Part shown: in pieces, positions 19,737-32,549 of the stretch | How positions within the stretch are numbered: position 1 is the first letter of the stretch | Layout of the letters: each line of letters begins with the position of its first letter | Assembly (NCBI RefSeq): GCF_000417875.1 | Contig: NW_006920871.1 | Coordinates: forward strand, 665,239-729,238 | From: Pseudozyma flocculosa PF-1 | Lineage: Eukaryota; Basidiomycota; Ustilaginomycetes; Ustilaginales; Ustilaginaceae | Length of the DNA stretch: 64,000 bases | Direction: 5' to 3' | Position numbers and translations under genes: made by a program | The notes under the pieces: generated by a model | Database searches by the model: none | The model's input: only the letters and a program-made list of their open reading frames with translations | Told to the model about the DNA's origin: nothing

Positions 19737-20366
19737 GGCGACGTGGACTGCGGACCCCGCAAACTCGAGCGAGGCAGAGGGATGTAGAAGCGGTCGCGAG
19801 GTCGAGGAAAGAGATGTCTAGGAAGGGAAGGAAGGGATCGGCGCAGAGTGCAGGCTTTATGGGCGGCGCCGCTGCGGGCGGAATCGATGACGGCCGGATT
19901 GTAGCAGAGAGGAGGCGCAGGATCAAACCTTGCTTCAGGCTGGGCCAGCTCAGCGGCCGCCTCTCTGCACAAGCCAGGACTTGTGCCGCCTTGCGCAGGA
20001 CGGAAGGCTAGTTGTAAGCAGGGCGGTGGGTGCCGCTCCGTGCCGCGCCGCCTCCGACCGCCGTCCGTCGGCGGGCGGACCGCACGATTCAGCAAATGAA
20101 GTCTACATGCTCTACTCTGGCCGCGCCATGCATGAGATTTCCCTTATTCGCAGCAGGCCAGCCTCTTCACAACTGCCGGCGCTCAACGAGCGCAAGACAC
20201 CGGTTCCTCTGCGTACCGGCAGGCAGATGCGGGAGAACTAGTCCCTTTGTGATTCGCGGAACATCTGCGCAGACAACCCTCCGTGGGCCGTACATTGGCA
20301 CGCTGGATCTTGAATGCCACATCCGAGCTGAGGGGGAGCTCACCGTCACCGTTGAAGCGGTAACGT
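19737..20366. other. Intergenic, no gene seen
   Basis: Separates the BTB gene start from the MMS2 stop, both on the minus strand, so it holds the BTB gene promoter and the MMS2 3' UTR. Confidence 0.55.
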
Positions 20367-21331
20367 CTAGTAGGCGGTCCCCTCGGCCGGTTGAGGAAGC
20401 TTTCGGTTGCTCGACGAGGCCATCTCACTGCGATTGAACCCGAGCCCCGTTGACCGCAAGTGGGAGCAAAGCGGCTCTGTCAGCAGGCGGCACGCTCGTT
20501 GAACGGGGACCGTGCGCTCGAGACGTAGAAGAGTCACTCACCGCCTCAGCGACAGCAGGATTGTCTCGATCGTGTTGTCGCGGTTCCAGTTGGCAAAGAT
20601 GGGAAGCGCCGATGCATCAACCTGCATCGAGTCAGGCGTCGGGGCCGCGTTCCGTGTCAGAAGCCATACAGCGTCAGCACCATCGGTGATGCTGGTGGAG
20701 TGGCATCGGCTCAGCGAGCATGGGTGGCAAGAGCCGCACCACGTACCTTTCCATCGGCCTTGACGCAAGGCAAGTTGATCTTGGTCAAGAAGCTGACCTC
20801 GGGTGCCTTGTCCGGATAGCTGGGACCACAGTGGATCTTGAGCGAGTAGATGCGGTTCTCAAAGACCGAGTGGCCCGGGCCGATGATTGTGGCGTTCCAG
20901 TTGGTCATCGCTGGGATGGGCGAGAGGAGGTAGGGACAATCGAGCCAGCCGGCATCAGCACTCGCACCAATCAGGCATGCTTCGATAGACCACGATGATG
21001 ACCCTTCTCGACGGGAGAAGGTTCGCTCCGAGGTATCGAACAGCGCGGGCTGCTACTCACTCAGATCATCGCCGTCGGCCATTCCGTAAGAGCAGCTTCC
21101 GTCGCCGATGCCCTTCTCGCCCTTTTCCAGCTCTTCAAGAAGCCTAAAGTTGCGCGGTACTGTTCCGGTCGGGTCGAGCCGACGGATGCGAGCGGAAGCA
21201 ATCCGGTCAAGAAGATGAGGGGCGCGGGTTTAGCCATCGGTCGGCGTCGTCTTCGTCGTCGCCAGCGGTATCAATGTCGCAGCCACCTCGCTTCACGAGA
21301 GGGGCCCAGCGGGGTTCTCACCTTTGGCCAT
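20367..21331 (-). CDS. MMS2: Ubiquitin E2 variant MMS2
   Basis: Five exons (21331-21322, 21159-21061, 20910-20747, 20621-20542, 20427-20367) give 137 residues. The start [20 protein letters not shown] and the following [17 protein letters not shown] are nearly those of yeast and animal MMS2. They are followed by [20 protein letters not shown] and KINLPCV. The active-site Cys region of true E2 enzymes is absent, as expected for a UEV. With UBC13 it builds Lys63-linked chains on PCNA in error-free post-replication repair (family knowledge). The first coding exon is only 10 nt. A branch-point CTGAC precedes the fourth exon. Confidence 0.95.
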
Positions 21332-23196
21332 CTTGCCGGGTGCAACGAACTGAAACGAGCAGCCGCTATGTTCAATCTCTGCTCAGGTCGAAGGTCGAAA
21401 GTGTAGTAGTAGAGCAGTCAGCGATAGCTGCGACAACCTCGTCTGCCAGCAGCGTTGGTGAGGGAGGGTTTCCTCCCTCAGCGTGCAGGCCATGCCCCCC
21501 CTGCTCTCCGACCGCACGTCACCTTCGCACTCACAGAAAGAGGAGCCCGGCTGGCGTGACGATATCTGATGGACTATGCGATTCGAGGTGTCGCGAGAGC
21601 TGAGGGCGAGGTGCCGTATCGAGGATGCGGAAAGTATCCGGCTTGCGAAGGACGTGTTGGTTGCGGGTATGGTAGCAGTGGTGGTGGAGGGAGACCACCC
21701 GGGCCACAGATGGCGGTCCGCACCCGGCGGGCACCACCGCACACGCGAGCAATTTCGCAGCGCCGGGAAAATGGAAGCGGCCCCAGCAAGGTGGCGCGTG
21801 CGCGCGATGCAGGCCCAGTCAGGGCGACCCTGATCCGCCTTGCCTGCCTCGCACGGCGGCAGACGCACGAAGCTTCGCTCTCTCAGCTACGACGTAACTT
21901 AGGAGCCAAGCAAGCAGGCCAGGCCGGCTGAACAAGCAGGCTAGGCTAGGCAAGGCAAGGCAAAGCAAAGCAAGCAACACCAAGCGGCCAGCAAGCAAGA
22001 TAAGAAGACTGGAAGGTCGGGCTTGCCGGACGGTGCCTATCTGGCTGGCTAAGCCTGCCCCGGCAGCAGCTCCGACACCGGAAACTCCCGCGTCGGCGAA
22101 GACCGACAAGCCCTCATGCCGGCCTCACGAGATGAAATGCAGGCAGGCAGACATCGCCCCGAGAGGCCGAGGAGCCGACCCAGGCTCGATGCACACAGAT
22201 CGAGCGACCTTTCCTAAGGAATAAGCTCGCGGCAGCCCCGCGGCGCGCCGCCACCTGCTCGGCCACGACCCGTCTGGTCGACGAGAGATCGAGAGAGAGG
22301 CAGGCAGGGATTAGAGCGACCGTTTGAGGTTAAGTCTGAGCATCGATGAGGAACGCTGCGCCGGTCGCGCTCTGGAGCAGAGTACTACGTACACTCTCGC
22401 TGACGTCGACGCGATGGGCTTCACGCCCGCTTGGCTCCATCGCATATAATTGGACCGCAGCCTGAGCCAAACCCTTTCTCCTGCATCGAGCCGGGTCTGC
22501 TGGCCGGGCGGGATCAAGGCGTGACGGAAGTTACGAGACAAGCAGCGAGGCTTATCTGGCCGGGATATAAGCGAAGCCAGGCCGTCAGCCACGACGCTCC
22601 GACACACTCATGGCGGTCTCCCCGGGCCTACGGCTTAGCTTGCTGGCCATCCACCGGCCGACTGCTCTCGCTACCTATCGCCGATGTGTCCTGGCGATCG
22701 ATACCATCTGGGGCAGCATGTGAAAATCTGCGCGCCGGCGGTGCTCCTCGGGAGGGTTCCGGCTAGAAAGCTGAGGAGAAAGAGGCGGACGGGCAGTGAG
22801 GTCAGGTCGTGGACAGGGCGAGCCGGCCATCTTCGGCTTATTGTCGTCTCGGGCGGTGCTGGTTTTTCTGCTGCTGCCGCTGCGGGGGAGGAACTCGCCC
22901 CCATCCGAGGCGCCTGAGTCGGTCACCTTGTTCAGCCCGGCCCAACAGAGAGATATAAAGAGACGCCCGGTCGCCATCAGCCGGGGCTTTTCCCCGCTCC
23001 AACCTTTTCCTCCCCATCCCCTCTCGCCAGCGTCCGCCATCCCAATCTTCTCGCCGCCCACTTTCGGCCCGTCTAATCCTCCGCCAGCACGATCATCAAA
23101 GCTCCACCCAGCTGATCCAACCCACATCCGCCAGCTTCGGCTCAAGTCCAACCACCATCATCGGGGTCATCGAGCGTGCACCACGATCGTTTCATC
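21332..23196. other. Long intergenic region between divergent genes
   Basis: About 1.9 kb between MMS2 and the dioxygenase gene. ORFs are short, mutually overlapping and motif-free. It contains a GGCAA/GGCTA low-complexity run at about 21940-21985 and, nearer the dioxygenase, the TATA-like motif listed separately. The length is compatible with a strongly regulated promoter. Confidence 0.55.
22953..22960 (+). promoter_or_regulatory. TATA-like box upstream of the dioxygenase gene
   Basis: ATATAAAG about 240 bp before the proposed ATG at 23197, followed by a pyrimidine-rich leader (about 22985-23060), as is common in fungal promoters. Confidence 0.45.
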
Positions 23197-26100
23197 ATGG
23201 CTCAGGTATGTGCTGAAGGCCGCAACGGTACCTGTGTGCTTACGGTCCTCGTGTCTGGCCCGACGGCCAGTGCTGTCGACCCTTTCCAGCTTAGAGTCGA
23301 GGTCTCTGGTCGGTGACGCGTGCCGACATCTTCAGTCAATCAATGTCTTACATTTCGTCCCGCCCCTCCCTCTGCCGGCGTGCTGACAGATCGCCCACTA
23401 TCTGCAGGACCAGCTGCAGAGCATGGCTCAAGCGTCGACCAAAGCGCCCGGCATGGCGGCCATGAACCTTAAAGAGCTGCAGGACCGCGCGGCAGTGACT
23501 GCCACCACTGCCTACCAGCAGACGGCCCAGTCGATGCAGGGTCCACTCGAGCAGATCAGCCACCTCGCCGACATGGTCAAGAAGAACCGCCTCGTCGATG
23601 ATGCGAAGCTGGTTTCCATGATCCCGGGTGCAGTCGTGAGTGGCGGGATAAGGCGAGCTTTTGCTCCTCGGCGCCGAGCCGGATGTTGCGCTCATGCTCG
23701 GTCGTTGCACCACCTATTACCCACCCCTCGCACCTCTGCATAGGCATCGGTGTTGACCGGAGGGGGTCTTGATGACCGCAAGCTGCTGCTTGAGCAAGTC
23801 ATCACAATCCTGTCGATGCTGCCTCCGGTGAGTAGAACCTCATGCTGGCGTTGCACAGCGTCCGCGGCTCTTGTTGGCGCCCTGACCTCGCTGTCTCGGG
23901 GTGACCTGTCGCCTCCTCGTATCGAACGCCTCATTTTCAGGACTCGCCGGTCAGCCGCACGCTTTCGAACAGCCTCATCGGCATCATCTGGGGCGACCTG
24001 CCGCACCCTCCGGTGTCGTTCATGGATGAGAGATCGCGTGTCCGCCGGCCGGACGGGTCGCACAACAACTTCTTCGTACCGGACCTCGGCCGCTCTAGCA
24101 AGCCGGTGAGCGAGCCGCGGTCGATGTCTCGCTGGCTCGCACGGCTGGCTACATCTGCCTGACCCTTTGCGGCACCTGCCGGCCCATCTTTCGCCTCGGT
24201 CCGACCAGTACGCCCGCAATGTGGCGCGTACCCAGCCTGAGCCCATCGACGTTCCCGATGTCGGCACGGTCTTCGACCTCCTTCTGGCTCGTGACAAATT
24301 GTGAGGGCGGTCTCCCAGGCCACGACGTCGCTTTCGTGGTCCGCGACTCGACTGACTGATCATGCTCCTCTCCCAATGTTGACGCTCTCGTCTGCTGCAG
24401 CGTGCCTCATCCGTCGGGCATTAGCGCCCTGTTGTTCCATTTTGCGAACATCATCATCCACGACATGTGAGTCGCCAGGGACGGGAGACCCTCGCACGTC
24501 CGCGGTTTTGCTCTTGATCCGAACCCAGGTCCCTGCTCGTGGCGCCATCGATCGTCCTTCACAGCTTCGCCACCCGGCACGAGAATCCGGCCATCAACAA
24601 TCACTCGTCGTATCTCGATCTGCAGGTCGTGTATGGCAGCGATGCAGAGACGATGCACAAGGCACGAACCCATCAGGAGGGCCTGCTGAAGCCCGACGTC
24701 ATCTCGGATTGGAGGCTGGCAATGATGCCTCCGGCGACCTCGGCGCTTGCGGTGCTCTTCAGCCGCTCGCACAACTACATCGCCAAGCGGCTGCTGCAGG
24801 TGAACGAGCGCAATCAGTTTGACAGCCTCGAGCCAAAGGAGCTCGATGAGAAGCTCTTCAACATCGGTACGTCATCATCGAGCAGGCCCCTTTGATCCTC
24901 CTGTCTCCATGTCCAGCCGCTAACCAGGGCGACGATCTCCACCCCGGACCGCTGCAGCGAGGCTGTGCAACTGTGGCCTATTCATCAACATCATCCTTCG
25001 CAGCTACATTCCTGCCATCCTCAACACGCCGACCTCCGAGTTTTTCGTCAATCCGCTGCCAGACATCCACAACGCCGGCCAGCCGGGCAAGGTGCCCAGG
25101 GGTGTCGGCAACGCGGTCGCCTCGGAGTTCTCCGTGCTGTACAGGTGAGAAGAACCTGATTTCTGGGCGGTCATCGCGTGGCCTGCTTCAGAGGGAGGGA
25201 TCCGCCTGGCCCTAGCCGCAAAGGCAGTGCTGATGAACCTCTGGCTCTTGTCGGCGCCTCATGAATCGGCTTCGCTTGATGCGTGTCCAGATGGCACTCG
25301 ACCGTCTCAATGGCAGATGAAAAGTGGATGGACCAGATGTTTTCGGAACGCATGCCGGGAAAGCGTCCTGACGACGTGACGCCGGACGACTTCAAGCGCC
25401 TTGCGGCACAGATCAAGCAGGGCTACGAGGGCAAGGATCCGAGCGAGTGGAACGTCCACGACTGGCCCAGGGACCGCGACGGCAAGTACTCGGACGATCT
25501 ACTGGCCAAGATCATCAAAGACGCGACAGTGAGTGACGGCGTGCGCCAGAGTCCGGGTCGGGTCCGCGAGCCGCGAATGACCGCGAAGCGAGCGAGCGAG
25601 GCCGACATGTACGAGCTGATCCTCACGCCCTTCTCCACCGTCATTGTCCACCGGCCCTCCGCAGTGCGAGGTGGCGGCGGCGTTCAAGGCCCGAGGCAGT
25701 CCTGCCTGGTTCCGCGCCGTCGACATGCTGGGCCAGATCCAGGCCCGCGAAACTTGGGCGCTCTGCACGCTCAACGAGTTCCGCTCATTCCTCGGCCTCA
25801 AGAAGCTCGAGTCGTTCGCCGAGTGGAACAATGACACCGACGTTGCCAAGGCAGCCGAGATGCTCTACGGCGACATCGACAACCTCGAGCTCTTCCCTGG
25901 CCTGCTGGCCGAGGAGGCCAAGCCGAGCATGACTGGCAGCGGCCTCTGTCCCGGCTACACCATCTCGCGGGCTATCCTCAGCGACGCGGCGGCCCTTACC
26001 CGCGGCGATCGCTTCTACACGCTCGACTATTCAACATCGACGATGACGACGTACGGCCTTGAATACGCCAACACGCCCCAGCCTGGCTCGCGCGGCTCGA

Positions 26101-27853
26101 TCGGCAAGCTGTTGATGACGACGCTTCCTGGCCAGTACAAGTACAACTCGACGTATGCGCTCTACCCTTTCATGATTCCCAGCCGTACCATTGAGATCCT
26201 CCGCCGCGATGGCACGCTCGACCATTACGACACCGCCTATCCGACGCCTCCGCACCGCTGGCTGACGATTGAGTCGTACGCCGCCTGCAAAGAGGTGCTC
26301 GTCAACGAGCGCTACATGACCACCCTGCCGGGCCACGGCTACGACGAGGAGATGATGGCATCCGCCCTCTTTTCGATCCCGCGCTGGAAGGACGAGGTCG
26401 CCGACTTCTACGCCACAAGCATGGCCAAGGCGATCGAGGCCAACAGCATCCGCTACCACACGCATGGCAAGACGCGCATGCTGGACCTGACCGACGTGAT
26501 CAACCTCGTATCGGCCCAGTTTACTGCCACCCTGTTCGCGCTACCGGTCCAGCACAACGGCGGCGCTGTCGGCATGTCGCCGCGCGAGCTCCACCTTGCC
26601 CTCGCCCGCCCGCTCGCCTTCGATCTGGCCGGCTCGTTCAGCTTCGTCGGTCACCACAGCTGGAAGCTCGAGGAGCAGTCCGAGTCGGCGACGCGCGCTC
26701 TGATGACCATCGTCCGCGCCCGCGTCTACAGCCTTATGCGGCTGTTCGCGCCCCTCGTTGCGGTCCTCCAGGGCCTCTCCAACATCGTCAGTGGACCCGA
26801 CAATCTTGCGCCTGGCAAGCTCGCTAAGCACTTCTACGGCCAGCTGTTCGCGACGGGCAAGCGGTACGAGGAGATCGTCAACGGCTGCTTCCGCATGATG
26901 GTGGCCATGACCAGCTGTCAGACCCTCATTCTGATGCGAGCCATCCAGTGGCTCGTTCAGCCGGACAACCGCGAGATTCACCACAGGATGCACAGCCTCG
27001 CCCTCCGCTCTGATCCCGGCTCGGCCGCCGACTTTCGCTCCTACATCTTGGAGGCTTGTCGGATCAGCAGGTGAGCAGCATTCCGCGATCTCAAAGCAAG
27101 AGGCATGCGCTTCATCGGAAGCGGGCTGACCCAATACCCCGACTTTGCTTGCTACGCTTTCTCCCCCTCGCGCCGGCCAGCGAGACCCCGCTCCCAGCCC
27201 GCTTCGCAGTCGGCCCGGTCAACGTGTCGGACGGCAAGGGCAACACAGTGCAGCTTCAGGCCGGCGACGGTGTCTTTATCCCTGCCCGCGCCGTCTACCG
27301 TGACCCCAAGGTGTACGACGAGGCCGATGCATTTGACCCGGCCAACTCGTCGCCTTTGACTTTTGGCCTCGGCGACCGACCTAGTCAGGCGATCCTAGAC
27401 GTGGCGCTTCCCGCCATGGCCCGTGAGGTAAAGATCGAATCTCGCAGTCTAGCTTGCACGCGGCGCTATTCAGTCCCAGAGCACTGAAGCCATGGCCACC
27501 TGGCTCTCTCACTTTATCGCGCACATCACCAGATCCTAAAGCTGCGCAACCTGCGCCTCGCCCCTTCCGGACAGCCCAGGACGGTGACGAACCGAGGACC
27601 GAGTGGCAGGGATGAGGCCATCAGCTTCGTCAGCAGCACTGGACAGGAGAACCCGCTGCCGCTCAACACAGCCATGCACATCCTCGTGAGTCCGCGGTGC
27701 GAGACGGTGCGAGGCGAGGTCGGCTGCTGAGCGCAGCAATTCACCGCAAGGAAAGCATTTCCGGATGCGAGCTGACGCCTCCGCCGCGTCTTTTAACTAC
27801 CTCCTTTTGCGGTCCTACTCATCCTCGGTCAGTACGATGAGGCGAGGTCCTGA
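23197..27853 (+). CDS. Ppo-type fatty acid dioxygenase (heme peroxidase + degenerate P450 domain)
   Basis: Thirteen exons give 1,071 residues: 23197-23205, 23390-23635, 23744-23827, 23941-24105, 24209-24300, 24401-24466, 24565-24866, 24958-25144, 25291-25528, 25665-27070, 27181-27427, 27533-27685, 27833-27853. The first half is a linoleate dioxygenase domain: distal His about 219 in IIIHDIFATRHENPA, SSYLDLQVVYG, RSHNYIA, and the YRWH motif (Tyr383, His386) made by joining exons 8 and 9. The second half is P450-like. In its heme loop, FGLGDRPSQ, the thiolate Cys is replaced by Ser (about 1000). Related enzymes make 8- or 10-hydroperoxy fatty acids (psi factors) that steer sporulation. Here the isomerase half is probably inactive or altered. 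The 9-nt first exon is the least certain part. Confidence 0.9.
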
Positions 27854-28166
27854 CTGCGGATCGCGCCATATAGCGGCAATACTGTGTTCGCAGTCCAAAG
27901 CCCGACGAGCGCTCAGAGCCCAACCCAAAACCAGCGGCTGTGAGGGAAGCAACGCGATCCAGACGCAGACGAGATGCGGACGCAACCTGAGCGACAGGCC
28001 GGCACGGGGTCGCGTGCCAAGCGTCGGCGATGGCACTCGCACTCCCAGAATCTCGACTTTCTCGCGGCGATGACACCTGTATCCCCGCATGTCTTTCCAG
28101 TGACTTGAGCGCCCAAACGACTTTGCGGCCGCCGACGACATGCGATCGATGAACGGAACCATGCTC
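27854..28166. other. Short convergent intergenic region
   Basis: 3' ends of the dioxygenase (+) and the HIT-finger gene (-). Nothing else seen. Confidence 0.6.
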
Positions 28167-30501
28167 TCAGCTGGTCGGCAGAATGCTGACGGCATCGTGA
28201 TCCCTGACCAGCACCTTTGCCATCGCTGCGTGACGGGCAGCGTCGTCTTGATCCCGTAGCTCGGAGGCCAACCTCTGCATCTCCAACTGTGCGCTTGCTA
28301 GCAGCTTTGCGGCACAAGCACCGCTGTGCACCGATCGATCTTGCGGTGTGAGGAAGGCCTTGCTCGCATAGTACGCGAGCTTCTGCCCTGCCACTTTCGC
28401 CCTCTTCTGCAGAGCGGCGGCGGGAACTTGAGGGTCGATGCCGTCTTGAGGCATGTGCACAGTCAAGGATGACGGTAGGCGCTCGAGGAAGTGGAAGATG
28501 TCCCAGATGGCGTTGAGGGCGAGCGCGTGTTGCGACGCGGAAAAGCGGGCCGATTCGGGCTGAATGGTTGAGGCGACATGGTATCGGGGCGCACCGTCGG
28601 GCTCAGCAACAACCTTCTCCGTCTGTAGAAGAAGCTCGACGTCGCGCAGCAGGTGGAGCAGGAGCTTGGCAGCCTGCGGCACGGTGACAGGTACAAAGGA
28701 GGTCAGCTATCTGCCCTGCCCTTCGCCCCATCACTACTCTTGCCCGCGCTTGTCTGTGCGCGGCCAGACGCCTGTCTCCCACTCACATTATCGCCCGCCT
28801 GATCCTCTTGAAGCCTGGCCAGAAGGAACAAGGATGCGTCGTTGGCACTTTCGAGCACGAGGCGGCTCAGGTCGGAAGGCATGCCAGACGAGTCTTTTGC
28901 GAAGGATTGCTTCGAGATTGGCGATCGCACTGGCGACGCCGGCAGCGCGGTGAGAAAGGGCGTGAGCTGGTCTAGCAGCTGGAAGGCCTCAAGGCCCGTC
29001 TGAACACGCTGCCAGGATCCGTCGTTGCGAGGTGGTGCCGTCTCTTTCGATGCTGACGTACAGGCAGCAAGAGGCATTCGGGCTGTATTGTCTCGTGATG
29101 CTGACTGCCGGAGTGGAGTTGGCGATGCGGTACAAGGAGGGATGTCGGGCTCGAGGGGCGGCATGTCGTCGTCTTCTTTTTCTTTTCCCGCTCTGTTCAG
29201 CGCCGCCGGGTCGCGAGAAGGGACCACGTCAGACCACTGCGCTGCTGATGCCTTTGAGGATTCCAAGGAAGTGGGCTGCGGCAGCAGAGATGAGAGGCTG
29301 GTCTGATTGAGGTGTCGGAGGATGTAGGCATAGGCCGTCCTGACGGGCAGTCAATCCAGCACGTAGATCGCGAGGTCGAGAATGAGTCTTCATCAGCACC
29401 AATGCTGTCCTCGACGCCAGATCCTGACAGCGCCTGTTTCAGCTTGACTCACAACACGGCCAGTAGATTGTAGCTAAGGTCAGGCGCCCTCTCAGGTGTA
29501 GAGAGGGCCGACGAAGCTGGGGAGGCAGTGAGAATCTTGCGGATGGCGGTCGCGAACAGTCTGAAGGGGTCCGGGTCTCCAAGCAGCTTGGGCGGCACGG
29601 GAGAAAGGTCGGATGTCTCCCACCAAGCCTGTTGCTGCCAGATGCTGGCGACTGGCGGCTCGAACTCGTCGCTTTTGACCGATCGCTGCTGGACCAGGGA
29701 AGACGGGGTCATTTCTGGAAGTGAGACGCTCGGACTGATGGAGCCGGCTGGCAGAGCGAGGCGTGCGGCTTTGCGTTCCAGCTCGTCCATCAGCTGCTGC
29801 GCCCTCTGCGGATCCGAGAGGGAAAGCTCAAACTTTTGGCGCTCGTCGGGGCTGAGCAAAGCGAGGAGCTGATCTGGCGACATGGCATCTGTGGCAAGAC
29901 AATGTGCGGGCAAAGACGCGCGGGGGAGTGTGAGGATGAAGAAGGCGCATATGATGCGGAGAGGATAGTCCACAGGCGTACATACCTAGCTCGTCTGTGC
30001 TGACCTCACGGCCGCCGAAGCTAGCGTCCTGCTCGCCGTCGTCCTGGCCATCGTCGTCGTCGTCGCTTTCGTCGACGGGCAGCGTGGGGTCCTGCAGCCG
30101 TCGGAGGATGTCCATCGTCTTGGTCCTTTCGGCGTCATCTGCGATGACTTCTTCGGGTGCGAGCTCGGAACGGAGCGTTGCAACGGAGAATCTTGTGGAG
30201 CATTCGCGGTGCGCCTCGGAGCGGAAGCAGGCGAGGGAGCAGTAAGGGGCGTTGCAACTCGGGCACGTGTAGGCGGCGCGGTTGGCGTAGCATCTGGCGG
30301 GAGTCAGAGGGTCGCGAACGGTGCAGACACGCTTCAGCGGGGGAGCTGACTCGGAGGGCCAAGAGGCGGAGAGGTGACGCACATGTTGCACAGCCTGGAC
30401 GTGATGCCGGTGGATGAGGTGGGGTCCGGGAGCGAGAGTAGCGAAGTCTCTCGGGAGCGAGCGATGCTCGACTTGATGTTGTACAGGTCCGAGATCGACA
30501 T
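28167..30501 (-). CDS. HIT-type zinc finger protein, ZNHIT2-like
   Basis: Modelled exons 30501-30379, 30331-29986, 29888-29453, 29339-28787 and 28673-28167 give 654 residues in one frame. Near the N-terminus are CNMC, then YTCPSCNAPYCSLACFRSEAHREC, a zf-HIT domain given here in parts: YTCPSC, YCSLAC and HREC supply the remaining zinc ligands. A downstream acidic run, MDILRRLQDP, and the QQQAWWE segment match the ZNHIT2 branch, whose members work with the R2TP/HSP90 system in assembling U5 snRNP (family knowledge). The protein is longer than animal ZNHIT2. The first intron needs a GTCACC donor, which is poor, so the join at the first zinc ligands is uncertain. Confidence 0.75.
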
Positions 30502-31289
30502 GCTCTTCAGGCGTGTCCGTTGATGGGGAGGAGGGAGCGCATCGAGGCGTGTGAGCGTGTGGCTAGACGTCAAGCGGGGATGCTGGTGGAGCCAAGAAAT
30601 AACACCCAAAGTTGGTGGGCCGAAGAACAGGCAGCCTACGAGGGCCTCTGAACCGTAAAGACTCGATACTCATGTGGAGAAGCCAGCCTGGCCCGATCTC
30701 AAGGAGCCGGGGCACTTCCAGAAGATCCCGATGATTGCTTGGTGGATCGGGGCCGATCCTCTGCGAGTCGGAAGCGAGAAAGCGAGTAGTGGGGCAGGCG
30801 CCGGAGCCTGAGCCTGGCAGGCAGCCTGGCAGCCAGGAAGAAGAGAAAAAAAAATTGCCGAAAATTTGGGCGGGGCCGGAGGGCAGCGGGCAGCGGGCTG
30901 TGGGCTGCCTGGGCGCTCACTGCCTTGTTGGCTTGCGGCGCAGGCGTGACCGCCCGGCTTGAGGCCAACCAATACTCCTTCCGACGACGTCGACCACTCC
31001 CACCATACCGCCGCACACAAGAGGGTTTCATTGGAGATTCATCTCCCACCACCCTTCCACACTTTCGTTCGCCTTCAGCATCGCCAACTCGTCATCGGCT
31101 TTGCTCGAAACTAGCCGGCTCCCGTCAGATCCACGCTGCCTGCACAACAGCGGCGACCCAGGGTCCCATCACCACCTCGCCTGACACTCATTTGCATTCA
31201 GGCCTACCGGCACGGCATAGGATTAAACGCCTGCCGCTCTTGATTCAACTCGCTCTACTGCGTTCAACACAACCCGACAAGCACTTGAC
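30502..31289. other. Divergent promoter region
   Basis: Lies between the HIT-finger gene and GAR1. It contains a CAGGC-rich low-complexity stretch and an A-run near 30845. No gene seen. Confidence 0.55.
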
Positions 31290-32549
31290 ATGTCGTTCCG
31301 CGGCGGAGGACGCGGCGGAGGCGGAGGAGGAGGTCGAGGCGGTGGCTTTGGTGGCCGAGGCGGCGGAGGCGACCGGGGCTACGGCTCCAGAGGCGGTCGA
31401 GGCGGTGGAAGGGGTGGCTTTGCCAACGCCGGACCTCCAGAGTACGTCCAGCCCATGGGCACCTTTTGCCACGCCGTAGAGGGCGAGATGCTCTGCCAGT
31501 CCACCGACCCCAAGCACGTCCCCTACTTCAACGCGCCCATCTTGTGAGTGGCCGGCGCGCCAACGGCGGCAACATGGCGTCGCTCATGGCGAGCGAGCAG
31601 AGGCTGATCTCTCCTTCACCCTATCAACCCCGTGTCTCAGCCTCGAGAACAAATCCCAGATCGGCAAAGTCGACGAGATTCTCGGTCCGATCAACGAGGT
31701 GTACTTTACCATCAAGATGGACCCCGGCATGGTCGCGACATCCTTCAAGGAGAACGACAAGGTGTACATTAGCGGAGAGAAGCTTCTTCCCATCGAGAGA
31801 TTCCTTCCGAAACCAAAGAGCGTCTTCAAGGGTGAGTCGATGCACGCCGTGGCGGACGGCCTCCTTGGCGCCTGTCCGCTCAAGAAAGCCTACTGGACGG
31901 CTCGAGCTCACATCGTTCCTGTCCTCGCCACCCGTAAAAAAAAACAGCGCCCAAGCGTGGCAAGTCGGGACCAGGCGGCGGCCGCGGAGGGCCAGGCGGT
32001 CGCGGCGGCGCGCGGGGCGGTTTCGGTGGCCGCGGNNNNNNNNNNNNNNNNNNNNNNNNNNNNNNNNNNNNNNNNNNNNNNNNNNNNNNNNNNNNNNNNN
32101 NNNNNNNNNNNNNNNNNNNNNNNNNNNNNNNNNNNNNNNNNNNNNNNNNNNNNNNNNNNNNNNNNNNNNNNNNNNNNNNNNNNNNNNNNNNNNNNNNNNN
32201 NNNNNNNNNNNNNNNNNNNNNNNNNNNNNNNNNNNNNNNNNNNNNNNNNNNNNNNNNNNNNNNNNNNNNNNNNNNNNNNNNNNNNNNNNNNNNNNNNNNN
32301 NNNNNNNNNNNNNNNNNNNNNNNNNNNNNNNNNNNNNNNNNNNNNNNNNNNNNNNNNNNNNNNNNNNNNNNNNNNNNNNNNNNNNNNNNNNNNNNNNNNN
32401 NNNNNNNNNNNNNNNNNNNNNNNNNNNNNNNNNNNNNNNNNNNNNNNNNNNNNNNNNNNNNNNNNNNNNNNNNNNNNNNNNNNNNNNNNNNNNNNNNNNN
32501 NNNNNNNNNNNNNNNNNNNNNNNNNNNNNNNNNCAGAGGCGGTTACTGA
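31290..32549 (+). CDS. GAR1: H/ACA snoRNP protein GAR1 (RGG tail hidden by gap)
   Basis: Exons 31290-31543, 31641-31831 and 31948 onward. The product opens with a Gly/Arg-rich [20 protein letters not shown] segment. The conserved GAR1 core follows: [50 protein letters not shown] and [18 protein letters not shown]. Then comes a C-terminal RGG region ([18 protein letters not shown]). The frame enters the N gap 32036-32533. After it, AGA GGC GGT TAC TGA (32535-32549) reads RGGY-stop, a typical GAR1 end. GAR1 is a core subunit of the H/ACA particles that guide rRNA pseudouridylation in the nucleolus (family knowledge). Confidence 0.92.
32036..32533. other. Assembly gap (498 N) in the GAR1 RGG domain
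   Basis: Both flanks encode Gly/Arg repeats, so the hidden sequence is GGCGGNCG-type repeat. The gap size is probably only an estimate. Confidence 0.85.
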
